The notes beneath the pieces are model-generated. The model was not told where the DNA came from. It ran no database searches and saw only the letters and a list, made by a program, of their open reading frames with translations. Made by a program: the position numbers and the translations under genes. This document shows, piece after piece, positions 1-12,099 of a stretch of 64,000 nt of DNA. The stretch covers positions 1 through 64,000 of the forward strand of contig CAVPXC010000027.1 of NCBI GenBank assembly GCA_963709505.1, written 5' to 3'. Position 1 is the stretch's first letter. Every line of letters starts with the position of its first letter. Source of the DNA: CAVPXC01 sp963709505. GTDB lineage: Bacteria; Chloroflexota; Anaerolineae; JAAEKA01.

Positions 1-75
1 CTGGACGTATGGTGCGAGGCCTTGCTGGAGGAGTTCGAGTGCATTATCGATGCGGTCGCGGTTGGTAATCGCCAT
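1..75 (-). CDS. Swt1-type HEPN / DUF499-like protein, N-terminus only
   Basis: The first 25 codons of a gene that leaves the window at its left edge. The start is ATG at 75-73, preceded by a good GGAGG ribosome site. The start MAITNRDR followed by LELLQQGLAPYV matches the opening of Swt1-family HEPN proteins, often large DUF499 ATPases found in phage-defence loci beside DUF1156 methylases and SNF2 helicases. That same neighbourhood lies upstream on this strand. A second, truncated copy of the same opening starts at 1429. Nothing can be said about the rest of the protein. Identification rests on family resemblance of a short segment. Confidence 0.5.
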   Translation of the reverse strand, partial: MAITNRDRIDNALELLQQGLAPYVQ

Positions 76-880
76 GCTGCCTCCACGATGAAGCGATTCT
101 GAGCAATATTAGGGCGATGTGCGGCATGCAGCGTTTGGCTGAACCTCATCCAGTCCGCTGAGTCAAACTGGCTGGTTTGATGGTCCGAGCACAGGGTAAG
201 GAGCCGAAAGCGGTGGCCCGTCTGCGCTTGGGAAAGCTGCCGTAAACCGTAGTTGCCTTCAATCTCATTCAGCGCATCCTCAAAGGCTTTTTCGGTTCGG
301 GGCGATCAGCGAATGCCCGTGAGGTCCCCGAGCACAGGAAGTTGCGAAAGGCGGCTAGTGGACGATAGTAGAAGGAGCCGGGAATGTGGCGTAGCTTGCC
401 GTTGTCCCAAACCACATCTGGACTCATTCAGGAACGAGTACGGCGGCTGTAACTGTTGCAGCATACCCTGCCCGGGTCCAAGCGTTGTAGAGCATCTGAC
501 TGTATTTCCAACATAGCCCATGGCTTGTGTTCTTGTGTCCGCCTAGCAACTTCGACAAGCGCTGCTCTGATACGACAAATACCTGCGACAATGCTTCTGC
601 CAGGCAATAGTAATCGAATTGGTAGGCTTGCTTGCCTTTGGCTTCGATAATGTAGAAATCGATACGTTTATCGTCCTTACGCAATGCCACAAGGTCACGC
701 CAATTCTTCCTTGCACGAAACTGCGACAGATCCGGTCTGCAGCAAGTGCTGCAATCTCCTCGTCACCGCCAAATTCCCGCAGCGTCAGGTAGCCTCAACG
801 TCGAAATTCCACCTCAGCCGCTCCAACGACGATTCCTCCCAGTCAAGTCCAACTGTGTCTGGCCCGCTAAGGCGAAGACA
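76..880 (-). pseudogene. Frameshifted protein with a PD-(D/E)xK-like motif
   Basis: Three frames read in turn give one plausible protein: an N-terminal part (about 880-790), a segment with REFGGDEEIAALAADR (about 785-700), then the open stretch 690-424, which contains IDFYIIEAKGK. The spacing of D and E-A-K is that of PD-(D/E)xK nucleases, so a nuclease fold is a reasonable guess. Coding-like sequence continues to about 76 in another frame (AFEDALNEIEGNYGLRQL). At least three frame changes are needed. It lies between the HEPN genes of the defence island. No family name can be given; the alternative is simply a decayed hypothetical gene. Confidence 0.35.
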
Positions 881-1159
881 ATAGGGCTTGCTGCGTGAAA
901 TGTTGTGACGCCACACATGGTAGGGAGGCGCTGCACGGCTCCACAAGAACTCTACAACCACGTCAGGATGCTCGCATCTCCTGGCTTAACGTAGCGATCG
1001 ACAACGGTACGCTGAAGCGCTGAAGATTGTCATCATGAGTCGCTAGCCAGTCGCTCAGTTTCTGTCCCAGACGCGTCAGATCTTCATCCATGGCAATACT
1101 CGCTGTTTCAGTCCGCGATTGATCTTCAGAATACCTTGATTCGAGATTACCATCTGCAT
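881..1159. other. No gene seen
   Basis: About 280 bases between two broken minus-strand genes. No frame holds a recognisable protein, and no repeat or hairpin stands out. Confidence 0.4.
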
Positions 1160-1429
1160 TCAGGCTAGTCGACCCTGGATCAGGGTTTGTCGCCGCTGCT
1201 CCTGCGCCAGCTTAAGCGTGAGGATCTCGTACCGGTGATCCTACATGACCTTAAACAAGTCACGGGCGTCAAGGTATGGGTTGCCCTTGGCCTTATGCAG
1301 GCGGTGGACGACCTGCTTCTTCCACGCGTCGCGATACGATGTTTCCGTCTCGCGGTGAACGAAGGGCATCAACCCTTGTTGCAGTTTTTTCAACGCCTTG
1401 ATTACGCGGTCACGATTGGTTGTTGCCAT
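1160..1429 (-). pseudogene. Remnant of a Swt1-type HEPN protein
   Basis: The open frame from ATG at 1429 begins MATTNRDRVIKALKKLQQGL, closely similar to the protein starting at 75. It runs about 62 codons to an in-frame TAG after ARDLFKVM. The same frame then continues with plausible sequence (DHRYEILTLKLAQEQRRQ) to a TGA at 1160. The TAG falls where family members usually carry a tryptophan, so a single TGG to TAG change may have truncated it. The large ATPase part of the family is missing. With the gene at 75 this gives two HEPN openings in 1.4 kb, suggesting duplication followed by loss. Confidence 0.4.
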
Positions 1430-1527
1430 GATTTCCTCGAGTTGACATCACCAGCTTCGGTGACAAGGTATTGACCGGAAAGTCCGTCTTGGTAAGAGCA
1501 GATCAACCATCTGCATGAAAACAGCGT

Positions 1528-1881
1528 TCATCCTTGGCGTGCTCTGTTTCGTAGGATCAGCAGAACTATGATAATGAGTATTGGCGCACTGCAAGTCAAT
1601 ACAACTACTGACGGTCCCCACGTACGCCAAAACAGAAGGGTGCTCAGCACTTGTAGAAATGCCAATACAGCTGAAACCAAAGTGAGCACGATAACCAGCC
1701 GGTTTAGTTCGGTAGCTCGCTGCTCTGTTCTCAGGGCCGTCGCAATCTGCAAGTACGACAATTGTTTCTCCATTTCATCGCGAGCAATACGGAACCGCTC
1801 CGCGTAGAATTCCTCTGTCCGCAGCGCCGATCTGCGGTAGTATTCTGGCAGTGTCAGTTCATCTATCTCGGCCCTATCAAT
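1528..1881 (-). CDS. Small protein with two membrane helices
   Basis: An acidic soluble segment (IDRAEIDELTLPEYYRR) is followed by a helix rich in charged residues and then two hydrophobic stretches (LVIVLTLVSAVLAFLQVL and VVVLTCSAPILIIIVLLILR) before the stop. The frame is open upstream of ATG 1773, and those residues look protein-like. No standard start exists there, so I place the start tentatively at ATT 1881, just behind AGAGGA; a lost base could hide the true start. It follows directly after the unknown gene ending at 1883 and belongs to the same minus-strand defence operon. Function is unknown; a membrane-anchored effector or partner is possible. Confidence 0.4.
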   Translation of the reverse strand: MDRAEIDELTLPEYYRRSALRTEEFYAERFRIARDEMEKQLSYLQIATALRTEQRATELNRLVIVLTLVSAVLAFLQVLSTLLFWRTWGPSVVVLTCSAPILIIIVLLILRNRARQG

Positions 1882-1882
1882 G

Positions 1883-2895
1883 CTAACTAGCTTTCCTCTT
1901 TGAGGGCCACTCGGCCAATGTTAAATGCCCAGGATCCCACTGGAAATCGCTATGGAATATCATGAATAATGACTCAAGACGATTGAGATAACTTGCCAGG
2001 TCTAATGATACGTCATTTATCTGTGTGATTGTCTTTCGTGTCGTAGTCAGAGCATCGCCGGAACCACGAAAAAAGCGACATAACAGAACCAACGCTGCTC
2101 GTGGTTTGCGGTAAGGCAACATCTTGCTTAACCAGCTTTTCTGTCGCTCGTATTTTGGCTTCAGCGTCACCCCTCATATCGGCTAGCATCGTTCGTGTGA
2201 ATAGATATCTTATGGCGTTCTCTACTTCCGAGGTTAGGAATGGCGGTCGCGGTGTCGGTGTTCGTGACATAGTCCACCGGTATGTAACAGGTGGCTGGGA
2301 GTTAATATTCAACACTGTGGGAAACGGGTTGAATGAACAGTAAAGATCTCCGAATGTTGTCAGGATGTTGCCTTTTGCCCACTTCTGAACCGCTTGGATG
2401 TCCTGAACGACGTCAAGAGACTCGTCGACGATGTACAACCATCTGCACAGAACTACCGGAGGATGCGTTGAAGCTGCCAAGAGGCGATCCTCGAAGTCCC
2501 GCCGTAATACAGAGAGATCAGGCTCCAAGTCCCTGTCTTCGTTTTGTGGTAATTCCTCTCCTCTAAATCCGTACTTGATCTGCAGGACAAACCCGTCTCC
2601 GGTCCAAACCATGGACCACACAGTCGCTCTGACATACGATTGCATTGACGCTTCGGCATCAATTATCACTTCCCCAAGATAGGAGTAGCTGGCAGCGTTG
2701 CGATCCCGGAAAACCGGGGCCTCCAACTCATCGAGTGTCTTACTGACCTTATAAATCTGCTTATGGTCTTCGGGATCTACATGTTTTCAGCAGAAAACCT
2801 TCCAAGCCACTGCACCAGCTATCTTTCGTGACAAGGAAATCGGTCTCGAAGGCAATCAGTCGGGCATCGACGTCAGGGCCGGTCATCGTATTCAT
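1883..2895 (-). CDS. Hypothetical defence-operon protein (two frameshifts)
   Basis: ATG at 2895 lies 9 bases after the stop of the methylase gene and behind GGGAAAAG, so the two are probably cotranscribed. The first 34 codons run into a stop; a one-base shift near 2792 continues into VDPEDHKQIYK and the long frame ending at 2013. A second shift at the T-run near 2065 (six T for five) restores a frame that reads RGSGDALTTTRK and ends LAEWPSKRKAS at 1883. Total about 337 residues, no membrane segments. I do not recognise the family. Its position between a DUF1156 methylase and HEPN genes suggests a role in the same defence module. Confidence 0.5.
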
Positions 2896-2904
2896 GTCTT
2901 TTCC

Positions 2905-3696
2905 CTAGAAGTCGATCCCCTGCTGAATTGGTCGTGAGCGTCGGTGTTCCTGCGCCAGCTTGACCAACTCCGGCCAGGCCACCACCAGCCCGTTGTACGG
3001 CAACGCCTCGGCCGCCCAGCCCTTGCGCTCGCAGAGCGTGTACAGCCGGTACGCCAGGTCACGTGCCACCTCGCCCAGCCCGCCGACTTGGGCCAGCAGC
3101 ACGGCTGCGCCTGACTCGCCGTGTTTATCCATCGTTCGGATCAGGTGCTGTGCGACCTCCCAGACAGTGCGCTTCGTCATGGTTGGGTCCCAGTCCGCGT
3201 CCAGCTCTTCACGCCGCAACAGGCGCACCTTGCCGGCCCGCGAGTGCAGGATGCCGGCCTCGACCATGCCGCCGACGCTGGTATTCTTGGCCTTGGACAG
3301 CGTCTCCGCATCGCCGAAGACGCCCTCACCAAAGCCGTGCTGCTCGAACCATGCCAGCGCCCAGCGGGTGTCGGCGTCGTATTCGCCTTCCTGCTCGGCC
3401 AGGTACTCGTCCAGCGCCTGGTTGATCAGCGCCAGCGCCGTTCGCACGCGCATCGGCGAGCCATCGGACTCCAGCACGCGACGGTAGCGCGAGTAGATTG
3501 CCATGCCGGGGCCAATGCTGGCCTGGGCCAGGTCCACGGGTGCGATGTTGCCCTGTTGCAGGTGCTTGAGCGCGGCCGGCAGCTCGCGCTTGAGCGCATT
3601 GAGGAACTCGCGCCGCGTGGCCAGGGGCGCCTCCTCGGTCTTGGGCCGGCAGACGAGGACGACGGAGGAGGCGAGGGCATTTGATCCCGATGCCAA
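2905..3696 (-). CDS. DUF1156 DNA methylase, C-terminal fragment
   Basis: An open frame of 263 codons that continues the methylase whose N-terminus starts at 5749. It begins in the region SSVVLVCRPK, which follows the catalytic half in this family, and runs through a helical region (ALKHLQQGNIAPVDLAQASI) to the C-terminal PIQQGIDF. DUF1156 proteins are large (about 900-1000 residues) adenine-specific methylases linked to phage defence. The fragment alone lacks both SAM-binding and DPPY motifs, so it is not an independent enzyme. A start ATG at 3696 is only what the frame allows; the real product would begin at 5749. Confidence 0.6.
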   Translation of the reverse strand: MASGSNALASSVVLVCRPKTEEAPLATRREFLNALKRELPAALKHLQQGNIAPVDLAQASIGPGMAIYSRYRRVLESDGSPMRVRTALALINQALDEYLAEQEGEYDADTRWALAWFEQHGFGEGVFGDAETLSKAKNTSVGGMVEAGILHSRAGKVRLLRREELDADWDPTMTKRTVWEVAQHLIRTMDKHGESGAAVLLAQVGGLGEVARDLAYRLYTLCERKGWAAEALPYNGLVVAWPELVKLAQEHRRSRPIQQGIDF

Positions 3697-4996
3697 TATT
3701 GCGCGTGCTCAGTTCGGTCCGCATCGGCCAAGTTCCGGTAATCTGAAAGCCAGAACGGATCAAGCCTTCTAGCATGGTTTCCCAGCCGGTTGATGCAACG
3801 ATAGTGTCACCTCGTCTTCCTACCATCGTCATCGTCGGTCATCAGTTTCGGTTTGCTTAAAGGCATAGTAGACGGTCACAGGATAATCAGGATGAGCAAT
3901 CTGTCGCATCTGCTCGAAATGCCTGTCGCAGCCCATGTTCGAAGAATTCCTGGGCTGCCTCTTTGTCTCCACCAAAGCGATAGGGTGTGGCAACCAATTC
4001 CTCGGACTTTGGCACCAGCAATGTACTGAACAAGTCGGGATATATCTTGCCAAGGAACGACGCAACCAGACGTAGAAGAAGTCAGCTTAGGTCGGCATAC
4101 CCAATGTTGTCGTAGTAAGGAGGATCGGTGGAGATCATGAGTGTATCGGCTAACCGAGCCATGGTACGCTGCGTTCACTTGTCGAGCCAGCCCATGGAGA
4201 CAGAGGAATCGATAGTCTGTCAGCACCTCGCACAGGCTGAGCCAACAGTCATCGTCTGATAATCGCCTGCAGCATCAGAAAACGGATTGGCTTCAGCGAT
4301 AGTCCCAGATCATAGGAAGCGCCTGTCGACCAAAAGTGTGACCTGACTGACGTGGCGGTCATCTCCATAGTGCACAGACGTGTTGCTGTATCTGTCATCT
4401 TGTCCACTGCAAACGCCAAATACGTCGCCACCGCATCCGCATACGCCGACGCCTGCTCTGTGGACAGCCCGGCCGCCAGTGCATCCTGCTCCACCCGCGC
4501 CCGCGCCTCGCCCACCAGGTCGCTGAAGGTGGTCAGCGCGACCAGTTGGCGGGGGGTGAAGAGGTCGCGAATGCTTGGTCATGCCGTACAGCTGGCACCT
4601 GGAAGCCCGCGCCTGTTCTGGCAGGTCGGTTATCGGGTACGTTCATGTGGGTTGGCCTGGGCGTGCGATGCGCTACGTGTTCTGTCGTCGGCGGCAGGTA
4701 GATGCGCCCGTTGTGACCCTCGGCGACAATGGCCATTAACTGTGCACCCATCCGCCCGGCCTTGCCCTCGGCGCGGACGTGGTCGAAAGGTACGGGAGAA
4801 CCACAGCAAATGCAGGTTGCGCCCTTTCGGTTGACCGTGCCGTCACGGGGCTTTGCCTGTGCCGGTGCGAATCTCGAATGAGACGCTGGGCGGCTTCTGC
4901 TTGCGGTCGATCACCGGCTCGACCCAGGCCTGCTTGCCTGGCTTGGTTGAAAGAGCAAACGAACGCACCAGCGGCATCTGCGCACCACAGGCCGGG
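3697..4996 (-). pseudogene. DUF1156 DNA methylase, frameshifted middle part
   Basis: Reading the minus strand with repeated frame changes recovers the middle of the methylase: a zinc-binding-like segment (CPNPACGAQMPLVRSF at about 4990-4940, then ATCICCGSPVPF near 4815), MGAQLMAIVAEGHNGRIYLP (4751 on), VGEARARVEQDALAAGL (about 4515), and the catalytic TDPPYYDNIGY at about 4133-4105. DPPY is the motif IV of amino-methyltransferases. After it come FFYVWLRRSLGKIYPDLF and VYYAFKQTE. At least six shifts are needed here, far more than in the window's housekeeping genes. Either the gene is truly decaying or sequence quality is poor in this part. Confidence 0.6.
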
Positions 4997-5749
4997 TTAG
5001 GACAGGTCGACGGTGCGCGCCCAAAGCCAGGCGATCACCATCTTGCCGTCTGCCTTCGGGTACAAGTGGCCAATGCGCTTCTCTGCCTCGTCGCGCATCC
5101 ATTGGCCGTAATAGCGAACGTCCTCGGCCAACCCCTTCGCCCCGCGCCACTCGTCGGGATCGTTCCATAGCTTCCCTGTCTTCGCCCCAGTTTCCCTGTC
5201 AGGATGCACGGGCGGCTGGCCGGCAAACTTGGGCGGGATCTCAATCAGCGCCTTGTTGATCAGCACGGCCACGGGGTTGAGGTCGCTGGCATGGGCTTCA
5301 AGGCCCAAGCGCTGCGCCTCCAGCGGGATCGATCCCCCGCCGGCGAAGGGGTCCAACAGCGGCGGAGGTTGGCCGTTGGGTGCCCAGCGACGAATTTCGG
5401 CGCGGGCCTGGATCAGGAGCGACTCGTTGTTGACATTCTCCCAGCGCACCAACTCGCGGATCAGGTTGAACAGGCGCTCGCGCTCGGCGTTCTGTGCTTC
5501 CTCGGTGGGGAAGAGCTCGGGGTGGCTGCCGGGGTCGTCCACCATCTGGGCGAAGATCACGGCCCGACAAGCGGCCAGCGGTCGGCGCGCCCACCACAGG
5601 TGCAGGGTGCTGGGGTGGCCGTGGCGGATCGACTTCTCGCGCGCCGCCTCGCGGTTGATGGTCTCCAGGGGGAGGGCGACTTCGATGAGTTCCTTGGGTA
5701 GGTCATGACAGTTCCATCTTCGCTTTTGATCGGATGAGTTTGCTGCCAA
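4997..5749 (-). CDS. DUF1156 DNA adenine methylase, N-terminal fragment
   Basis: The N-terminal 250 residues of a DUF1156 methylase. The family opening is clear: LIEVALPLETINREAAREKS, then HPSTLHLWWARRPLAACRAV. The SAM-binding motif I is DPFAGGGSIPLEAQRLGLEA, followed by ASDLNPVAVLINKALIEIP. The frame stops just after WLWARTV, exactly where the family continues with CPNPACGAQMP, and that sequence is present one frame over. The complete gene therefore spans about 5749 to 2905. Known relatives modify adenine and occur with SNF2 helicases (DrmD) and DUF499/HEPN ATPases, as here. Substrate sequence is unknown. Confidence 0.75.
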   Translation of the reverse strand: MAANSSDQKRRWNCHDLPKELIEVALPLETINREAAREKSIRHGHPSTLHLWWARRPLAACRAVIFAQMVDDPGSHPELFPTEEAQNAERERLFNLIRELVRWENVNNESLLIQARAEIRRWAPNGQPPPLLDPFAGGGSIPLEAQRLGLEAHASDLNPVAVLINKALIEIPPKFAGQPPVHPDRETGAKTGKLWNDPDEWRGAKGLAEDVRYYGQWMRDEAEKRIGHLYPKADGKMVIAWLWARTVDLS

Positions 5750-6378
5750 GGCTTGCTGAATCTCTGTGACTAGTGACCGCAGGCAAGCTCAGTCGTCTCA
5801 TCAATCTCAGACGTGCATCCCAATTGCACGTTACAAGTCGCTCTGAGCGATCGTGAACATGGCGTCTTGCGCAGATCGGCACCGCTGAAGTCGAGCCAAC
5901 CTCGATGGTAGCGCCCGTGAAGTCAGTGCCACACATCTTGGCATTCCTGAAGTCAGTTTTGCACGATGTTTGTGCGACGGAAATTGGCATCACGTGAGGT
6001 TGGCGCTGCTAAGATTCGTTAGCATCAAGAGTAGCACCTTCTAGATTGGCGTCCTCCAGATCGGCACCTAGCAAGGTCCTTTCCAGCATAGATTTGCTCC
6101 ACAGAGGTCAAATCCGCGCATGCTAGTGCTTTCTGCCATCGGCTCACAGTTCCTAGCCATCCGAATATCTTCTTGGCGCTGGTAACGATTCTTCGTCTAC
6201 GCAATTCTCGCTTCCGTCCAGCCAAAACTGTAAGAGGCTGATTACCAGAGCGCATAGTCAGGACGCCGAGAATCCAACCGCATACAACACAGAATGAAGT
6301 CTTGATGACATCAGTCTGAATCTCCCAGGTGGTTGCCCAATACGTCCACAATCGCTGCCAATCATAGTTCACGCTCAC
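5750..6378 (-). pseudogene. Membrane-anchored pentapeptide-repeat protein (frameshifted)
   Basis: The open stretch 6378-6025 encodes a hydrophobic region (TSFCVVCGWILGVLTM) and then a basic segment. Past 6100 the frames together give pentapeptide-repeat signatures: ADLTSVEQIY, ADLEDANLEGATLDAN, then in the next frame SANLT and DANFRRTN, then FRNAKMCGTDFTGATI and DFSGADLRKT. Repeats of the A(D/N)LXX kind form a right-handed beta helix. At least three shifts are needed. The first codons (MSVNYDWQRLW) are the normal C-terminal end of the helicase upstream, so the helicase frame appears to run straight into this protein. It sits between the helicase and methylase of the defence module; its role is unknown. 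Confidence 0.45.
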
Positions 6379-6503
6379 CGCATCGAAATCTGGTTCACGA
6401 CGTGAACGGCCGGCGCAGGTAGCGCACCTGGCAGCCGGCCGCGGTCACGTAGAGCTCTCGTTCGTCGCGCAGCAGGTCGGCCCGCACGTCAGCCGGTAGG
6501 TCT

Positions 6504-9269
<2,766 letters not shown>

Positions 9270-10069
9270 CGACCACGATCAGGTCCCAATCCACCTGTGC
9301 GACCTTCTCGATCAGATCCGGATTGCGCGCCAGTTTGTCCAGTCGGGCGATGACGAGCGGCATCTCGGCGAAGGCGTTGCCTGTTCGAGCCGCTTCTAAG
9401 CGATCGTTGGTCAGGATGTCGAAAGGCAGCTGAAAGCGGCGATCCAATTCCTCTTGCCACTGTTCGACCAGGCTGCCAGGGCAGACCACGAGGCAGCGGG
9501 CCAAGTCGCCGCGTGCGATCAGTTCCTTGATGTACAGCCCCGCCATGATCGTCTTGCCGGCGCCGGGGTCGTCGGCCAAAAGGAAACGCAGCGGCTGCCT
9601 GGGCAGCATCTTCTCATAGACTGCGGTGATCTGGTGGGGTAGCGGCTGGACAAGTGAGGTGTGGACGGCCAGATAGGGGTCGAACAGATAGGCCAGGCGG
9701 ATGCGCTGCGCTTCAGAGGCGAGACGCAGCAGGCGGCCGTCGGCGTCGAAGCGCCAGGGTTTGCCCTCGGCTGCGATCTCCAAGCGCGCTTCGTCGTCGC
9801 GGAACAGGATTTGATGACCGGGCCGCCCCATTTGGTCCTTGAAAATCAGTTCAACCGCGGAGGTACCATGCCACTGAACGTCGACGACGGTGACGATGCT
9901 TTCCGGCAAGATGCCACGTACTGCACTACCGCGTGCCAGGTCCTCAAGTCGGGCCATGCAAAGCTATCTCCCGCTACTCGTTCCGACAACACTGCGGGGT
10001 AAAGTTGCCCGTTGCTGCCCATCAAAGCCCATTCGTTCTTATGCCCTAACGGGGATTATTACGAAAAGC

Positions 10070-10098
10070 ATTATACACGCAAACCGCAGTGCGCAAAG
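10070..10098 (-). promoter_or_regulatory. Candidate promoter of the defence operon
   Basis: On the minus strand a perfect TATAAT (10075-10070) follows a TTTGCG-like -35 with 16 bases between. It would give a leader of about 105 bases before the helicase ATG at 9957. Nothing else is seen in the 313-base gap except the palindrome at 10189-10207. Confidence 0.4.
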
Positions 10099-10188
10099 CA
10101 CCGCTCCTAGTGCTCATTTTACACGAAGAACCATCAGAGCGCTATGACATAAATCATGCTTTCGCACCAGATTGGACATTCTGGGAAA

Positions 10189-10207
10189 TCCGGAACCGGG
10201 TTCCGGA
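10189..10207. promoter_or_regulatory. Perfect 9+1+9 palindrome, operator-like
   Basis: TCCGGAACC and GGTTCCGGA flank a single G. It lies between the ATPase remnant and the promoter of the helicase operon, on the upstream side of the TATAAT box. The size and symmetry fit a dimeric repressor site, possibly for the XRE regulator at 11551-11922, but this is only a guess. Confidence 0.35.
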
Positions 10208-10270
10208 ACCAGCGGCACATAACACTCCTTCTGCGCTGAAACCCTGGGCTTGCGGTGGACGGAATCTCAG

Positions 10271-11015
10271 TCACGCAACGCTCCTGATGTCCGATAAATG
10301 TCCGATATTTAGCCGGTATGTCCGATATCCGTGCCCCGCGCCAGCACGTAGCGGCTTCCTTTCTTTTCGCCACTTCGTTTCAACACTCCTAACTCGACTG
10401 AGATTTTGCAAGTCCCGATAGATCGTCTTATCTGACACGCCAGGGATCAATGCCTTGAGCGTTGCGATGCTGATCTCTCCTCCTTGTTTGGCTCGCAGGA
10501 CCGCCTGAACCTGTCGCTCGTTCAGCCCCATACTGCTCAGACGCTCTTCGGTGTAGGGATCCTCAAAGAATTGCACTTCGAATCGTCCGTTCTGTGAACG
10601 GAACTCCGGCTCCGGCAGCCCTTGCTGTCGACACATCTCCACGATGCGCGTCGTGCCGCTGCCCCAGCGTTCGATCCAGCCGGCGAAGTAGAAGGCCTGC
10701 GCCAGCAAGGGGTTGCGCAGCCGTGAGTCGTGCGGCGTCTTCTTCAGGTCGGCCACGGTGATGCCCGGCGGCAGCTCGCCCGGGTTCCAGACGTACACCC
10801 GGTCGTCGTAGACCCGGATGCTGATCTCGCCGTGGGGGTCGAAGTAGTCGCGGTGGATCAGGGCGTTGATCGTCGTCAACGCCAACCAGCAGCGTGCCGC
10901 CACGCGTGTTGGCAAGGGCGGCAGCCGTCTCCAGGACGGCGTCTGTCCATTGCGCTTTGAACTCGACGGTTTCGCTCTCGCCAGCTTGCAACATGGCATC
11001 GACTTGGAGCGTCAT
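10271..11015 (-). pseudogene. AlbA_2/Schlafen-type ATP-binding protein with internal deletion
   Basis: The start is ATG 11015, 8 bases behind AGGAG. The N-terminus has the AlbA_2 signature ESETVEFKAQW and LANTRGGTLLVGVDD. The sequence then changes frame within about ten bases at the GTTGACGACGA stretch near 10876 and continues as TTINALIHRDYF, DDRVYVWNPGELPPGI and FAGWIERWGSGTTRI, the later HATPase-like domain of the same family. It ends with a winged-helix-like segment (LNERQVQAVLRAKQGG). In intact members about 150-200 residues separate these blocks, so an internal piece has been lost. The family is described as RecG-like or Schlafen-type transcription or defence factors. Confidence 0.6.
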
Positions 11016-11179
11016 CTTGCGATCTCCTACCACTCTGTCCGCGACAACTTGAGGGACCATTTCAATTTGCGACGATGCGCTGGTCAAGCGGGGTGTCCTG
11101 GCCAGTGCATCGTCAGATGCAATATGTTCACGATCATGTCTTTATCCCCCCGCAAGCAACGCCATTGGTGCTTGCCCGG

Positions 11180-11461
11180 CTATGCTCTTTTGTCTTCAGT
11201 ACACTTGCGACATTTGCACGGACTGTGCACACCTGCAAGTCCGAGAGGTTCTCGTTGGGCCCACTCAGGACCTGTCCGGGTATGACTTCGCAACTCCTCA
11301 TCCAAACACCCGGGCGTGCTTACTGAATTATCTTTGGACGGCCACGCAGGATGCAACACCTCGTGCAAGTACTGCTTCGCGATGTGCTCTTCCGCCGGCG
11401 TGAGTTGCAGAAGGAGTGCAAGCACATCGCGGAGACTTACAGGCTCGTTGCTATTTTCCAC
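11180..11461 (-). CDS. Small hypothetical protein after the XRE regulator
   Basis: GTG at 11461 follows GGGAGGT at the right distance, which favours this start. The first 35 residues (PVSLRDVLALLLQLTPAEEH, then a helical stretch) look like a folded helical segment; the rest is low in hydrophobics and ends in a basic tail with two cysteines (CKCRKC). It lies 89 bases downstream of the XRE gene on the same strand and may be its operon partner. No family recognised. Confidence 0.45.
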   Translation of the reverse strand: MENSNEPVSLRDVLALLLQLTPAEEHIAKQYLHEVLHPAWPSKDNSVSTPGCLDEELRSHTRTGPEWAQREPLGLAGVHSPCKCRKCTEDKRA

Positions 11462-11550
11462 TACGTTCTACCTCCCATCTTGCACTGCTGGCGACAACGC
11501 GCCGAATTTGCTTGAGCTGGCCATCGACGTGCGCCAGGATCGCCTGGCGC

Positions 11551-11922
11551 TCATCGTCCGGCAAGTGTCTCGATGTCTCGCATCAGATCGGCCAGCTCTC
11601 GATTCTTGTTTTCCAGCCAGGCCCAGAGCGCTTCATCCTTCACATCCGAGAAACGATACAGGGTATCCTGCACCGCTTTGTCCACTTCTGGCTCGTCCGC
11701 TAGGCCCATCAGGTATTCCATGGAAACGCCTAATGTCTGTGCGATCATCGCCAGGTTGATCGCCGACACATTCGGCCGCTCGCCGCGCAGAATCTTGTAG
11801 ACGTAGTCATACGAGATCCCGGCGCGATACGCCAGGGCCGTAGCGTCCAACCCACGGATACGCATCAACTCGTCGATGCGGTCTCTACGAACGCGGATTT
11901 CTGAAGCCTGTAGCATAGTCAT
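11551..11922 (-). CDS. XRE-family transcriptional regulator
   Basis: A 123-residue protein starting at ATG 11922 (MTMLQASEIRVRRDRIDEL) behind CGGAGC. The helix-turn-helix is LDATALAYRAGISYDYVYKI, with the recognition helix typical of Cro/C1 proteins, followed by NLAMIAQTLGVSMEYLMGL. The C-terminal helix (ALWAWLENKNRELADLMRD) probably dimerises. Such short XRE proteins repress island or phage genes. It is transcribed divergently from the plus-strand genes starting at 12100, so it may control that intergenic region. Strong family call; target unknown. Confidence 0.8.
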   Translation of the reverse strand: MTMLQASEIRVRRDRIDELMRIRGLDATALAYRAGISYDYVYKILRGERPNVSAINLAMIAQTLGVSMEYLMGLADEPEVDKAVQDTLYRFSDVKDEALWAWLENKNRELADLMRDIETLAGR

Positions 11923-12099
11923 GGTGCTCCGATTATACAACTCGGTCTGTTATCCGGCACGTCGCGCCACCGTGCTGCGGGCGCTGGACGGGCTGGCGTC
12001 GCTCAGATTATCGCGCCAATCGCCACTTTTGTCTATACCTGGCGAAATAGAACCATGCGCAGATCGGTCATTTCCGGGCTGGTATTCGGAGACAAAACC

